This document shows positions 18,276 to 26,221 of a stretch of DNA of 64,000 nt, piece by piece. Source of the DNA: JAHEKD01 sp965204695 (GTDB lineage Bacteria > Pseudomonadota > Gammaproteobacteria > Arenicellales > JAHEKD01); NCBI GenBank assembly GCA_965204695.1, contig OZ242007.1:2914001-2978000 (forward strand). The letters run 5' to 3'. Position 1 is the stretch's first letter. Each line of letters starts with the position of its first letter. The notes under the pieces were generated by a model, which saw nothing but the letters and a program-made list of their open reading frames with translations, did no database searches and had not been told where the DNA came from. The position numbers and the translations under genes were made by a program.

Positions 18276-20051
18276 ATGAAGATGACCACGGAAGAGGCCT
18301 TTATCAAGGTCTTACAAATGCATGGCATTGAACATGCTTTCGGTATTATTGGTTCTGCCATGATGCCCATTTCAGATTTATTTCCCGAAGCCGGTATTAC
18401 ATTTTGGGATTGTGCTCATGAATGCAATGCCGGCATGAGTGCGGACGGCTATACTCGTGCCAGTGGGAAAATGAGCATGGCCATCGCACAAAATGGGCCT
18501 GGCATTACTAATTTTGTCACCCCGGTTAAAACAGCTTATTGGAATCATACCCCCTTATTATTAGTCACGCCGCAAGCAGCAAACAAAACCATTGGCCAAG
18601 GTGGATTTCAAGAAATCAAACAGATGGCCGTGTTTGAAGACATGGTGTGCTATCAGGAAGAAGTGCGTGATCCAAGCCGAATTGCTGAAGTCTTAAACCG
18701 GGTGATTGAAAATGCCTGGCGCGGATCAGCTCCGGCTCAAATTAATATCCCACGTGATTATTGGACGCAGGTGATGGATATTGAACTCCCGCAACGAGTA
18801 CGTCTAGAGCGTTCTCCAGGTGGTCAAACCGCCATCTCCAATGCCGCAAAGCTGTTATCCGAAGCAAGTTTTCCGGTTATTTTAAACGGTGCCGGGGTAA
18901 TTTTAGGCAATGCCATCGAGGCGTCTAAAGATTTGGCAGAGCGCTTGGATGCACCGGTATGTTGTAATTATCAACATAACGATGCCTTTCCTGGCTCACA
19001 TCCATTGTATGCCGGCCCCTTGGGCTACAACGGCTCTAAAGCGGGCATGGAATTGATTTCTCATGCGGATGTTATCTTGGCCTTGGGAAACAGGCTTAAT
19101 CCGTTTTCAACCTTACCGGGTTACGGTATTGATTATTGGCCTAAGCAAGCAAAAATTATTCAAGTTGATATTAATGCGGATCGAATTGGCTTAACCAAAA
19201 AAGTGGATGTGGCCATTCAGGGTGATGCTAAGTTAGTTGCTGAGCAAATTCTAGCGCAACTAAGTGATACGGCCGGCGATGAAAATCGGGAAACTCGTAA
19301 ACAGTTGATTGCCACGACCAAAGAAAACTGGGCGCAAGAACTGGCCGCCATGGATCATGAAAGCGACGATCCTGGTATTACCTGGAACGAACGTTCGCGA
19401 GAGCGTCACAGTGATCGTATGTCACCGCGTCAAGCTTGGCGTGCCATCATGGCGGCCTTGCCCAGCAACGCGATTATCTCCACGGACATTGGTAATAACT
19501 GCGCCATTGGTAATGCATATCCGAGTTTTGATCAGGGCCGTAAATACCTCGCGCCGGGTTTGTTTGGTCCTTGCGGTTATGGCTTTCCGGCCATTTTAGG
19601 CGCGAAAATTGGGTGTCCTGATGTCCCCGTCGTGGGGTTTGCCGGTGACGGTGCCTTTGGTATCTCCATGAATGAAATGACCGCTTGTGGCCGTGAAGAA
19701 TGGCCGGCCATCACCATGGTCATTTTTAGAAACTACCAATGGGGCGCAGAAAAACGCAATACAACGTTGTGGTTTGAAGATAACTTCGTTGGCACGGAGC
19801 TAGATGCCGACGTGAGTTATGCGGCTATCGCCAAAGCCTGTGGTGTAAACGGGGTTCAAGCAAAATCCATGGAAGAACTTACCGAACAATTGAACCAAGC
19901 TATTGACCTGCAAATGAGAGAAGGTAAAACCACCTTTATCGAGGCAATTCTTAACCAGGAATTAGGTGAACCCTTTAGACGTGATGCCATGAAGGCACCG
20001 GTAGTTGTTGCCGGCATTAATCCGAATGATATGCAAGAACAAGGTTTATAG
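18276..20051 (+). CDS. xsc: Sulfoacetaldehyde acetyltransferase
   Basis: 591 residues with the Xsc pattern throughout: MKMTTEEAFIKVLQMHGIEH at the N-terminus, AFGIIGSAMMPISDLFP, Glu49 in CAHEC as the predicted thiamine-activating residue, then TPQAANKTIGQGGFQE. The thiamine diphosphate motif begins GDGAFGISMNE. The enzyme cleaves sulfoacetaldehyde with phosphate to acetyl phosphate and sulfite, the desulfonation step of taurine and isethionate breakdown. The start follows AAAGGAG. It ends the tctC-sulfatase-GMC-xsc arm. The usual partner phosphotransacetylase gene is not next to it, so acetyl phosphate must be handled by enzymes encoded elsewhere. Confidence 0.93.
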   Translation: MKMTTEEAFIKVLQMHGIEHAFGIIGSAMMPISDLFPEAGITFWDCAHECNAGMSADGYTRASGKMSMAIAQNGPGITNFVTPVKTAYWNHTPLLLVTPQAANKTIGQGGFQEIKQMAVFEDMVCYQEEVRDPSRIAEVLNRVIENAWRGSAPAQINIPRDYWTQVMDIELPQRVRLERSPGGQTAISNAAKLLSEASFPVILNGAGVILGNAIEASKDLAERLDAPVCCNYQHNDAFPGSHPLYAGPLGYNGSKAGMELISHADVILALGNRLNPFSTLPGYGIDYWPKQAKIIQVDINADRIGLTKKVDVAIQGDAKLVAEQILAQLSDTAGDENRETRKQLIATTKENWAQELAAMDHESDDPGITWNERSRERHSDRMSPRQAWRAIMAALPSNAIISTDIGNNCAIGNAYPSFDQGRKYLAPGLFGPCGYGFPAILGAKIGCPDVPVVGFAGDGAFGISMNEMTACGREEWPAITMVIFRNYQWGAEKRNTTLWFEDNFVGTELDADVSYAAIAKACGVNGVQAKSMEELTEQLNQAIDLQMREGKTTFIEAILNQELGEPFRRDAMKAPVVVAGINPNDMQEQGL

Positions 20052-20067
20052 ACGGTGTGTTTTGTAT

Positions 20068-20107
20068 GGTCATTACGCTGGAATGGTTTAATACCCATGT
20101 AATGACC
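20068..20107. terminator. Hairpin between convergent xsc and VOC genes
   Basis: GGTCATTAC (20068-20076) is matched by GTAATGACC (20099-20107) with a 22-base loop. It sits in the 72-bp gap between two converging genes, where a shared terminator would be expected, but there is no strong T-run. The call is tentative. Confidence 0.35.
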
Positions 20108-20123
20108 GTATCACCTTCAATGC

Positions 20124-20888
20124 TTATGATAATTTGATGGTTGTGTTTTGAACATTACAAATTGTGATGTCAGCAGACCCAGTTTCACCGGCTGATGGAT
20201 AACCAATCGTTGCTTCACTTAAAACGTGCTGAAATTCCAATACTGTATAGGTTCGTTGATATACCCAAGGTCTGTTTTCGATCGCTTCCATCTTCTCACT
20301 GGGTGGATTTTGTTCAGTAAACGCAAAAAAGTATAAATCAAAACCCAAGTCGGTGACCGGTTGTCGACAAAGGTACTTCATCCCCAATTGTTGTTGACAA
20401 CGCTTAAATTCAGCATCGATATCGTCGGTTCGCAGTGTGATAAGTCCAATGTGTGCGCCGCCTAACGCTTGGGAGGGGTCACCCTGTACGGTGCGCGGTT
20501 GATCTTCGAAACGATGTTGGAGCAATTCAATGACAAATCCTTCTGGATCGGTGAGATGGCATAGGTAGCCAACATCACGAAACTGGTGTGGCGTTGATAC
20601 GGTGATATCCGATTGTGCTAATTGCCGGTAGGCACAATCCAAATCCGGTACCGTAATCGCGATTTTCCAGTAGCGGTCATGTGCATGGTGCTGATAAGTA
20701 CGCTGGAGGGTTGATTTGCGGAATGCAAGACAAGCCCCTTCATCCCCATAGCCAACACTAATAGTGTTGTCATGATCAATTCTATGCTTGCCCAGGATTT
20801 GACAATAAAACTCAGCGAGTTGCTCAGGGGAGTTAACCGACAGTGACAGTGTTGATAGAAACGGGTACTGAGGCGTATTCATGCACAA
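20124..20888 (-). CDS. VOC-superfamily (glyoxalase/dioxygenase fold) protein, two domains
   Basis: 254 residues made of two vicinal-oxygen-chelate modules. The first runs about 10-125 (LSLSVNSPEQLAEFYCQILG, then YLCHLTDPEGFVIELLQH). The second, about 140-250, opens AHIGLITLRTDDIDAEFKRC. The fold supports metal-dependent lyases, isomerases, dioxygenases and resistance proteins. Glu in VIELLQH fits a metal ligand. It is convergent with xsc and followed by IS debris, so the context gives no substrate. The start is either the ATG at 20888 or the next one, two codons on. Confidence 0.75.
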   Translation of the reverse strand: MCMNTPQYPFLSTLSLSVNSPEQLAEFYCQILGKHRIDHDNTISVGYGDEGACLAFRKSTLQRTYQHHAHDRYWKIAITVPDLDCAYRQLAQSDITVSTPHQFRDVGYLCHLTDPEGFVIELLQHRFEDQPRTVQGDPSQALGGAHIGLITLRTDDIDAEFKRCQQQLGMKYLCRQPVTDLGFDLYFFAFTEQNPPSEKMEAIENRPWVYQRTYTVLEFQHVLSEATIGYPSAGETGSADITICNVQNTTIKLS

Positions 20889-20989
20889 TTAATTTGGAAA
20901 TGTCCTGCGGTTATCATTAATGATTTGGCAGAAAATTACAAGATGATGGCGCAAATGAGCCTGTGTAAAAACACGTCTGGAACTCCATC

Positions 20990-21016
20990 AAAAAGCCTGC
21001 TTGATGCCGGCTTTTT
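20990..21016. terminator. Isolated rho-independent terminator-like hairpin
   Basis: AAAAAGCC (20990-20997) pairs with GGCTTTTT (21009-21016) around a short loop and has T-runs on both strands. No intact gene ends here. It lies in the decayed stretch between the VOC gene and the IS1182 relic, so it is probably left over from a lost gene. Confidence 0.4.
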
Positions 21017-21184
21017 TGATATTCAATTTAGTTTAGTTACTTTGCCTATTTCCTTGATCCGTATTTGCTAAAGCCCAGTCTTTGACAACCGATTGCAAAC
21101 CCTAGGATCCTGCCGATTCACTCAAACTGTATTGATACGACTATCTTAATCAAGTGCGTTCAAATCGACGCTCAGAGCGCGAAC

Positions 21185-21596
21185 CACTATGTGCAGTGAG
21201 TCGAGAGTTTGTATTGTTTTGTCAGCAAGCTAGTTTGCTAAATTTTCGGCTGGTTGCGATACAGCGGTAAATTCAAAGCCGTAACGAGTTTGAAAAAGAG
21301 TTTCAGTGCTAATAAACTTGCCATACGACAGGCTAAACTAGACAAGCAGGCTGAGTCCTATTTATCGCAGTTAGATGAGGCTGATAAAGAGAATTCTACT
21401 ATCAACGTGGATACAGACAATATCAATTAGGTGCTTGAGTTACTAGCCAGCCAACAACAGGAATTCGATGCAATCAAGGCCAAATTAAAATCATCACAGG
21501 TTCAAATTATTGTTCAACTGAATCCGGCTCATGTCATGTATGCAGCGAATAAACGAATCGTGCTTGGTTATAATGTCCAAACTGATAGTGAATGTT
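21185..21596 (+). pseudogene. Relic of an IS1182-family transposase
   Basis: Three fragments in shifting frames read like the middle of an IS1182 transposase: SREFVLFCQQASLLNFRLVAI (from about 21200), then GKFKAV, then AKLDKQAESYLSQLDEADKE, and finally VLGYNVQTDSE near 21565-21595. The intact family has the order REFVxLC, VAIDGSKFKAV, YLxxLDEAD, GYNVQT. Here a frameshift falls near 21270, a stop falls at 21427-21429, and the catalytic remainder is missing. It is a dead remnant adjoining the MBL gene. Confidence 0.7.
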
Positions 21597-21613
21597 GATT
21601 TAAGGCTAAAATA

Positions 21614-22483
21614 CTAACCGCCGTGAAAAATAGAAAATATCATACGTTCTACGTGAGCTGGTAGACTATCATAATTTCCAAAATTCTCATATCTAGGTAA
21701 CGAGACCTCTTGGGGTAGGGTATTAATGACGTTGACAAGTTCCTCAAAACTTTCTGACATGGCTTTTGTGACTTTCGGTTCAACGGCATCGTATAAATCA
21801 TTGTAAAAATCAGCGGCAAGTTGTAATTGTGCTGGGTCAGTGTCTTTGGAGTGCGTTGTAATCGCAAAACTTGGATTCAATGCAACTAACTCGTTTAGGA
21901 CAGTACGACTGCCCAAATAGTTGGAGTCTGCGAGCCACATACCGTTAGTGATTTCATTGGTTTCATACATGTCTGCAGAAAAGACTACACTTTCTTTGGG
22001 CAGATGCACAACCAAAGTTCCAACGCCATCAGCAGCACCGTAGTGAAGTAACTCAACATCGGAATTGCCGACAGTCAAGACGGTTTTATCTCCAATATAG
22101 TGATCAACTTCAGCGGGTGCTTGGCCGGTTATATCGAGGCGTAGGACCGGTTTGGTGGCTGCATGGGCATAGATTTCAGCGTCTGGAAATAATTCTGTGC
22201 CGCCGATGTGATCATAATGTTCGTGACTTAGTACAATCTGAGTGACAGGTAAGGAGGTTAGCGTTTCGATCTCGGCTTTTAGCGTAGCAGCACGACGTGA
22301 ATTTGCCGGATCAGTGATTAATACACCTTCATCACCGACCACCACTAGTGAATTGTAATAGTCTAAAAATACAGCATAGACGTTTTCCGATAGCTGCTGG
22401 ATATTTTCTGATGGTTGTGCCAATCCGGTTAGCGTCCAACACAGAGCGAATATAGTCGTAAACGTTTGAGTTAAGTGCTTCAT
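21614..22483 (-). CDS. Secreted MBL-fold metallo-hydrolase
   Basis: 289 residues with a signal peptide ending near LTGLAQ. The metal motif HEHYDH is at 87-92 inside VLSHEHYDHIGG, and a later histidine in TTHSKDT fits the fold. The product should be a periplasmic, zinc-dependent hydrolase of the broad metallo-beta-lactamase superfamily. A close paralogue, broken by an insertion sequence, lies at 34383-36888, sharing NSLVVVGDEGVLITDP-like and SHEHYDH segments and the same HGG ending; a more distant one is at 37201. It is divergent from a MarR-type regulator 145 bp away, which may control it. The substrate is unknown. Confidence 0.82.
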   Translation of the reverse strand: MKHLTQTFTTIFALCWTLTGLAQPSENIQQLSENVYAVFLDYYNSLVVVGDEGVLITDPANSRRAATLKAEIETLTSLPVTQIVLSHEHYDHIGGTELFPDAEIYAHAATKPVLRLDITGQAPAEVDHYIGDKTVLTVGNSDVELLHYGAADGVGTLVVHLPKESVVFSADMYETNEITNGMWLADSNYLGSRTVLNELVALNPSFAITTHSKDTDPAQLQLAADFYNDLYDAVEPKVTKAMSESFEELVNVINTLPQEVSLPRYENFGNYDSLPAHVERMIFSIFHGG

Positions 22484-22533
22484 TGCGATGCCTTTTTATG
22501 ATGGGTAAGTAGGACTAGATTGTATTAATTAAA

Positions 22534-22554
22534 TGCAAAAAATATGTAATTGCA
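22534..22554. promoter_or_regulatory. Possible operator between MBL and MarR genes
   Basis: TGCAA (22534-22538) and TTGCA (22550-22554) form an inverted repeat with 11 bases between the arms. It lies in the 145-bp divergent gap in front of the MarR gene. The spacing is compatible with a MarR dimer site, but the arms are short, so the call is weak. Confidence 0.25.
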
Positions 22555-22628
22555 TGTATATTGTATTACAGATTGCCATGAATATCAATAAACATGCAAA
22601 GGCATCTAAATAGGTTATACTGATAATC

Positions 22629-23078
22629 ATGACAGATGAACCCAATGAAGCGGCTGTAGGTGCGTGGATTGCTTTGCTTACGGCACAAGATGCATCACTG
22701 AATTATGTTGAAAAATGTTTTAAGCAAAACGGTTTACCGCCGTTTGCCTGGTACGATGTACTTTGGGAACTGGAATGTGCAAGTAAGACCGGTTTAAGGC
22801 CTTATATTTTAGAACAGCGAATCTTAATCACCCAGTACGGACTCTCACGTCTTTTGGACCGAATGGAAAAAGCCGGTTATATCACAAAAACAGCTTGCCT
22901 TGATGACGGTCGAGGGCATACGATCGTGATTACAATTCAAGGGCGGGAAATCCGGCGAAAAATGTGGGCGATTTATTCAAAAGCAATACAGGCGGTGATG
23001 GGGGATAAGCTAACGACGGCCCAATGTCATCAATTATCTAAACTATTAAAACCACTACAACCCCAAAAGATATTATGA
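22629..23078 (+). CDS. MarR-family transcriptional regulator
   Basis: 149 residues with a winged helix-turn-helix of the MarR type: PPFAWYDVLWELECAS, then EQRILITQYGLSRLLDRMEKAGYI and a basic wing DDGRGHTIVITIQGRE. Such dimers repress neighbouring genes until a small ligand binds. The adjacent divergent MBL-fold hydrolase gene is the natural target. The start at 22629 gives a normal family length. Confidence 0.85.
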   Translation: MTDEPNEAAVGAWIALLTAQDASLNYVEKCFKQNGLPPFAWYDVLWELECASKTGLRPYILEQRILITQYGLSRLLDRMEKAGYITKTACLDDGRGHTIVITIQGREIRRKMWAIYSKAIQAVMGDKLTTAQCHQLSKLLKPLQPQKIL

Positions 23079-23317
23079 ATTTAGTATAGATCCGATGATA
23101 CTGTTATCGGTTCATTGTTGATTACAGCCGGAGGCTCAAAATGCCCTTGCTGCTTTATTTAATAATGACATACACTAGAATTTCATTGACTGAAATGAGA
23201 TTCAACCAACTCTAGAATAATCGAGGGCCTTACGATTTCGATGAAATCAACCAACGATGATTAGACTCAATGCGTTTGTAAAGCCTAACTCACTGTCAGT
23301 ATTTCACTATTATCCAT

Positions 23318-25114
23318 ATGTCTAAAAAAATTCATAACCGGTTAGAAAATTTAGGAGAGATCGCCTTATTGATTAATGCGGTGGAAGATATTGATGCAAT
23401 TTTAGAGCGAATCGTTTATGCCGTTTGTCGGCATTCCGACTGGAAAATGAGTGGAATACTTAAATTGGATCCTCTCGCAGGGGTCACGCGGGTGGTCAAA
23501 CGCTTTGATCCTTATTCGGGAGTAAAGAATGTATCGCCAACTACATGGAACTTGTCGACGAGCCCGGTATCTCAGGTCGTAAAGTCCAGACAACCCTTGA
23601 TCATCAATGATGCCCAAAATAACCCTGACTATCCTGCTTATAATGAAGACGCGGTCATTCGGGGTTATCGAACGGCCGTAATTATTCCTTTGCTTGCACA
23701 AGATATCGAAGGCTGCGAAATGGTGTTAACGGTGCAATCTCGTAAACACATTAACGTGTCTGAGAGTGAATTGACTTTTTTACAAGCCGTTGCCAACATG
23801 GCAAAGATTGCCGTTGATAAAACCATCAGTCTGCAAAAGGAAATTGAGCGCGGCGCACGACTTAGACAAACGGTTGAAGATTACACTAAAATTATGCACC
23901 CGGTTTTAAAGCAAGGGGCCGTTACCGATGTCATCAATGAGTTGGATCATATTATTTACCAGCCCTGGTTGTTCGTTGATTTAACCGAAAACAGAATTTA
24001 TTCGAATCGTTCTCCGTTGAGTAATGTGTCAGATAGGGAATGGAGGCTTTGGTTAGATCAGGAGGGTCAAGGCTTATTTTTATCCAATGTACGAAAACAC
24101 GTCGAAGGCACCACCCAACCCATTGAGTTAGAAATCAAGTTCGGGTTAATTCAACGATTGTTGAGGATCGTGCTGCAGTCGTTAATAGTGGATGAGGATG
24201 TGGTTGGGGCAATTTGTATTTTTGTTGGAGATGAGCAATTAGACGATATCGCCAAGTTACAAATTCAAGCCATCCGGTTGTCATTGAGTGCGTTAATGAT
24301 GCGCAAGTTAGTCCAATTCAAGGCTGAAACAAATTCGCAAACACAGGTGGTACTAAGCTTGCTGAAGGGGAATTGGGAAAGTAAAACCGATCTAACTCGA
24401 CGGGCAAGATCAATCGGGCTTCATCTTGATGTGCCATTAAAACTTATGGTGATCGCTGTGGTCAGTGCGAGTAAAAACGTATTTACACGCACGCATAAAT
24501 TAGTGGCCAAGTACCTTGAACGCTATTTAAAAGCAAACGTCGTGGTGCAATCACAAAAGTTAATCGTGGCATTGATCCCGTCAACTTTTGAGATTACTCA
24601 ACGTTCTTTGGTTAAAATCAAGCACATCGAGGCGCTAATTCATGAAGATTGTCAGGCGCAATCAATCATCACATTGAGCAAACCGTGTCATCGATTACAG
24701 GATTATCATAAAGAAAAAATTAATGCCGATCGTTTAATTCAATTATCTAAATCATTCGGAACCTTTGGCTATGTATCGAATAAAGACTTCGGTGCGTTTT
24801 CACTGTTAGTTTCCATGACCGACAAACGACTGATTGATGAATACTTGGATATTACGATTAAAGCGGTTTGCAACGATGATTCGAATCAGGCTGAAAACTA
24901 TCTGGACACACTGCGCGCTTTTTTAGATAACGAAGGGCGTTATCAACACAGTGCCGATCAGCTTGGTATTCATGTGTCAACCTTGCGCTATCGGCTGGAT
25001 AAAATTCGGGATAAGTACCACCTGAACTTAGATGATGCAAAAGTTCGCTTTGATTACGGGGTTGCCTTGCGGTTATATGACCTGGTGACAACTTTAAATA
25101 ACGATAAAAATTAA
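23318..25114 (+). CDS. GAF-domain PucR/CdaR-type transcriptional regulator
   Basis: 598 residues. A GAF sensory domain occupies about 10-170 (DAILERIVYAVCRHSDWKMSG, then SQVVKSRQPLIINDAQ). The C-terminus is the PucR helix-turn-helix (TLRAFLDNEGRYQHSADQLG, then IHVSTLRYRLDKIRD). The middle part fits a degenerate GGDEF-like CdaR domain. Proteins of this build activate nitrogen-compound catabolic genes. It lies 122 bp upstream of a co-directional nine-gene cluster and is probably its regulator. A set of TTCCTA repeats in that gap may be its site. Confidence 0.85.
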   Translation: MSKKIHNRLENLGEIALLINAVEDIDAILERIVYAVCRHSDWKMSGILKLDPLAGVTRVVKRFDPYSGVKNVSPTTWNLSTSPVSQVVKSRQPLIINDAQNNPDYPAYNEDAVIRGYRTAVIIPLLAQDIEGCEMVLTVQSRKHINVSESELTFLQAVANMAKIAVDKTISLQKEIERGARLRQTVEDYTKIMHPVLKQGAVTDVINELDHIIYQPWLFVDLTENRIYSNRSPLSNVSDREWRLWLDQEGQGLFLSNVRKHVEGTTQPIELEIKFGLIQRLLRIVLQSLIVDEDVVGAICIFVGDEQLDDIAKLQIQAIRLSLSALMMRKLVQFKAETNSQTQVVLSLLKGNWESKTDLTRRARSIGLHLDVPLKLMVIAVVSASKNVFTRTHKLVAKYLERYLKANVVVQSQKLIVALIPSTFEITQRSLVKIKHIEALIHEDCQAQSIITLSKPCHRLQDYHKEKINADRLIQLSKSFGTFGYVSNKDFGAFSLLVSMTDKRLIDEYLDITIKAVCNDDSNQAENYLDTLRAFLDNEGRYQHSADQLGIHVSTLRYRLDKIRDKYHLNLDDAKVRFDYGVALRLYDLVTTLNNDKN

Positions 25115-25116
25115 TA

Positions 25117-25154
25117 TTCCTACTTTTCATAGGAAAATGAGCTCGAAATTCCTA
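25117..25154. promoter_or_regulatory. Repeated TTCCTA half-sites upstream of the catabolic cluster
   Basis: TTCCTA (25117-25122) and TAGGAA (25130-25135) form an inverted repeat with a 7-base centre, and a third TTCCTA occurs at 25149-25154 in direct orientation. They fill the start of the gap between the PucR-type regulator and the flavin reductase gene. That is where an activator binding upstream of a promoter would sit. Confidence 0.4.
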
Positions 25155-25236
25155 CTAAACTGAGATTGTTATTCAGTTTTACCTCAAATATAAAAGATAT
25201 CATACGATAGATGTTTAATGGAGGAGACGGCGATAC

Positions 25237-26220
25237 GTGTCGAAAAGCACCGAATATGCCACCCTAGATAGTACACAGTTAAGGCAAGTCTTGGGCAGTT
25301 TTGTCACCGGCGTGACGGTCGTCACCACGGTAGATGCCGATGATCAACCTCGGGGCATGACCGCGAATTCATTTACCTCCGTGTCCTTAGATCCGCCGTT
25401 GGTGCTGGTTTGCATTGCCGATACCGCACACAGTTTTCCGGTATTTAATGCCAGTGAGTCGTTTGCCATTAATATTTTATGTGAAAATCAAATCGAGGTA
25501 TCAAATCTATTTGCCTCAAAATCGCCGGATAAATTCTCAGCTATAAAGTGGCATCATGGATTGACCGGATCACCTATCATCGATGCGTCATTAGCCTGGA
25601 TTGATTGTCGAATTGAGCAAAAACTCACAGCGGGTGATCATCTCATCCTGTTAGGCCGGATTGAAGAATCGCACTATCGATCTGGCATGCCGCTTGGATA
25701 TTTCAAAGGCGGATATGTCGATTTCGCCTCTCAGTCGTCGTTGTCTAGCGATGATGCGGAACGAATGGTCATCGGTGTGATTATTGAGCGTGATGATGAA
25801 TTACTGCTGTCAAATCTGGATGACAAACAGGGGTGGTCAATTCCCAATAGCGAATGTTTAGCCAGCACTCCTAATGCGCGCACAGCCGTAAAGCAGTATT
25901 GTCGACAATTAGGGATCGAGTTGGAATTAACGTTTGTTTATTCCATTTTTAATTTGGAAGACGGGAAAAATTACATTGTCTACCGAACCACAATCAACCA
26001 TTGCCAACCCGATCGGTTAGTGGAAGGATCACGGTGGTTCAAGATCAACGACATTCCCTGGGCGCAAATCCATATTCGCCAAATCTCAACCATGCTCAAG
26101 CGATATGTTAAGGAACGATCGATTGATCGCTTTGGTATCTATGTGGATTCTGATCACGGTGGTCAGGTCGCACTGTTGGACGGTGAGCCGACATCGTTTG
26201 AGCAATATCAATCAAATTAA
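25237..26220 (+). CDS. Flavin reductase-domain protein fused to a Nudix-like domain
   Basis: 327 residues in two modules. Residues about 10-170 are a flavin reductase/FMN-binding split barrel (LGSFVTGVTVVTT, then GMTANSFTSVSLDPPLVLVC), which supplies reduced flavin to a two-component monooxygenase. Residues about 180-300 resemble a Nudix hydrolase fold, but the Nudix box is not convincing, so that half may only bind a ligand or nucleotide. The start is a GTG at 25237 behind GGAGGAG. The luciferase-like monooxygenase two genes on is the obvious partner. Flavin reductases of this kind are normally single-domain, so the fusion is unusual. Confidence 0.8.
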   Translation: MSKSTEYATLDSTQLRQVLGSFVTGVTVVTTVDADDQPRGMTANSFTSVSLDPPLVLVCIADTAHSFPVFNASESFAINILCENQIEVSNLFASKSPDKFSAIKWHHGLTGSPIIDASLAWIDCRIEQKLTAGDHLILLGRIEESHYRSGMPLGYFKGGYVDFASQSSLSSDDAERMVIGVIIERDDELLLSNLDDKQGWSIPNSECLASTPNARTAVKQYCRQLGIELELTFVYSIFNLEDGKNYIVYRTTINHCQPDRLVEGSRWFKINDIPWAQIHIRQISTMLKRYVKERSIDRFGIYVDSDHGGQVALLDGEPTSFEQYQSN

Positions 26221-26221
26221 T

